Part shown: piece after piece, positions 62,953 through 64,000 of the stretch
How positions within the stretch are numbered: the stretch's first letter is position 1
How the letters are laid out: every line of letters begins with the position of its first letter
NCBI RefSeq assembly: GCF_013314975.1
Contig: NZ_JABTYH010000005.1
Location: 124,001-188,000, forward strand
Direction of reading: 5' to 3'
Length of the DNA: 64,000 bases
From: Pseudarthrobacter oxydans
GTDB lineage: Bacteria; Actinomycetota; Actinomycetes; Actinomycetales; Micrococcaceae
The notes under the pieces: generated by a model
Told to the model about the DNA's origin: nothing
The model's database searches: none
The model's input: only the letters and a program-made list of their open reading frames with translations
Program-made: the position numbers and the translations under genes

Positions 62953-63981
62953 TGGAATCTGTCACCGAGGCGAGGATACCCACAGCCATGAAGACCCTGG
63001 GCCGCACTGGCCTCCCTGTCAACGATGTGTGCGTCGGCACGAGTTCGCTGGGAAACCACCCGCGGAACGGCACCGCGGCGGAGCGGAAGGCAACGGCAGT
63101 GGCGGCCGTCCGCGCCGCCGCGGAACGGCACCGCGGCGGAGCGGAAGGCAACGGCAGTGGCGGCCGTCCGCGCCGCCCTGGCCGGGCCTTTCAACTTCCT
63201 GGACACCTCCAACGAATACGGTCACGACGGCGGCAGCGAGCGCTGGATCGGGCAGGTCATCCGGGAAGCGGGCGGGCTGCCGGAAGGCTTTGTCCTGTCC
63301 ACGAAAGTGGATCCCATCCTGGGGACGGCGGACTACTCCGGGGACCGTGTCCGGCGCAGCGTGGAGGAAAGCCTTGAGCGGCTGGGGCTGGACAGGCTGC
63401 CGCTGGTCCACTTCCACGATCCGGAGAAGATCAGCTTCGGGGAGGGTGTTGCGGCGGGCGGGCCGTTGGAGGCGCTCGTTGATCTGAGGGACCAGGGGGT
63501 GATTGGGCACCTCGGCGTGGCCGGCGGACCCATCGACCTGGAACTGAAGTACCTGGCCCTGGATGTGTTCGACGTGGTGATCAGCCACAACCGGTACACG
63601 CTGGTCGACCAGACGGCGGAGCCGCTCATCGAGGACGCACGACGGCGGGGCGTCGCCTTCATCAATGCCGCGCCTTTTGGCGGCGGCCTGCTGGTGAAGG
63701 GGCCCGATGCCACCACCAACTACTGTTACCGGCCGGCCAGCCCGGAACTGCTGGGCCGTGTCCGGAAGATGCAGGAGCTCTGCCGCGAGTATTCGGTGCC
63801 GCTCGCCGCCGCGGCCCTGCAGTTCTCCACCCGCGATCCCCGCATCACCTCAACCATCGTGGGGATGGCGGAGCCAGAGCGGGTGGCCGAGGCGGCACGC
63901 CTGGCGCAGTGGAGCATCCCGGAGGACTTCTGGGGACGCATGCTGCCGTTGGCTTCGGCCGGGAATGCGGATTTGGGTTAG
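62952..63981 (+). pseudogene. Aldo/keto reductase disrupted by a 58-bp tandem duplication
   Basis: The reading frame opens at ATG 62952 (one base shared with the GH31 stop) with MKTLGRTGLPVNDVCVG from 62988. It is thrown out of frame by an exact 58-bp duplication at 63060-63177. Taking out one copy joins VAAVRAALAGPFNFLDTSNEYGHDGGSERWIG and gives a normal 323-residue aldo/keto reductase of the sugar dehydrogenase type (STKVD lysine, LVHFHDPE histidine). As sequenced, no full-length product can be made. Either the duplication is real and inactivating or it is an assembly error. Confidence 0.88.
63060..63177. repeat. Exact 58-bp tandem duplication
   Basis: Bases 63060-63119 match 63118-63177 at every position, a period of 58 bp with two copies. 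Since 58 is not a multiple of three, it shifts the frame of the aldo/keto reductase. Perfect identity means that the event, or the artefact, is recent. Confidence 0.92.
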
Positions 63982-64000
63982 GGGTCTGACTGGAAATTAC

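Noticed and set aside
63060-63177. Repeat considered as part of a CRISPR array
   Set aside because: There are only two copies, back to back without spacers, and both lie inside a reductase gene.

Overview
The window is high-GC DNA with frequent GTG starts and short, often overlapping gene spacings. It looks like the chromosome of an Arthrobacter/Pseudarthrobacter-type actinobacterium (Micrococcaceae). The main reasons are a copper amine oxidase that I recognise as the counterpart of the Arthrobacter globiformis phenylethylamine oxidase, an extradiol dioxygenase of the Brevibacterium HPCD / Arthrobacter MndD type, and a dense set of catabolic loci, each with its own regulator. This assignment is from memory of those families, not from a search. 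I see no rRNA, tRNA, CRISPR array, insertion sequence or prophage.

Layout. (a) 1-11383: a leftward homoprotocatechuate (3,4-dihydroxyphenylacetate) meta-cleavage operon. In transcription order it holds an FAH-RraA fusion, a GntR regulator, hpaE, hpaD, hpaH, hpaI and gabD, followed by a 2-hydroxyacid dehydrogenase and the start of another FAH hydrolase. A flavin aromatic hydroxylase is divergent from it. (b) 11365-14252: prephenate dehydratase and amylosucrase, separated by a striking inverted repeat. (c) 14596-18263: an APC permease, an AmiS/UreI-type channel and NADP glutamate dehydrogenase. (d) 18323-25325: a frameshifted AraC regulator, a D-threonine-aldolase/D-serine-dehydratase-like PLP enzyme coupled to a TetR gene, a copper amine oxidase, a small membrane protein and a PhoD-like phosphatase. 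(e) 25470-31751: a Thu-like disaccharide locus (LacI, ABC importer without its ATPase, Gfo/Idh dehydrogenase, ThuA) with two clear LacI operators. (f) 32133-41297: a nitrogen block with a GlnT/gamma-glutamylmethylamide-synthetase-like ligase, GlxBCD (N-methylglutamate-synthase-like), a monomeric sarcosine-oxidase-type flavoenzyme, an N-carbamoyl amidohydrolase, a XRE-cupin regulator and an ammonium transporter. GlnR-like half-sites lie before the first and last of these genes. (g) 41441-46770: a five-bladed-propeller glycosidase, a membrane protein and a SWIM-SNF2 helicase. (h) 46982-53135: an amino-acid-type ABC importer with Gfo/Idh and FAD amine-oxidase genes, facing a LacI regulator across a perfect 16-bp inverted repeat. 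This set fits uptake of an opine or Amadori-type compound. (i) 53876-63981: a plant oligosaccharide locus (GH3, LplABC-type ABC transporter, LacI, GH42, GH31 alpha-xylosidase, aldo/keto reductase), as expected for xyloglucan oligosaccharides.

The most unusual signals are damage and rearrangement. At about 54737-54748 the 5' halves of two divergent genes (GH3 and the solute-binding protein) and the promoter region between them are missing, leaving two truncated genes joined head to head. At 63060-63177 an exact 58-bp tandem duplication puts the aldo/keto reductase out of frame. At about 18896-18903 a missing base splits an AraC regulator. Each could be real gene decay or a sequence/assembly error, and resequencing would decide. 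Biologically the most interesting arrangement is the compact N-methylglutamate-like block, in which a single-chain covalent flavoprotein sits where a multi-subunit dehydrogenase would be expected.
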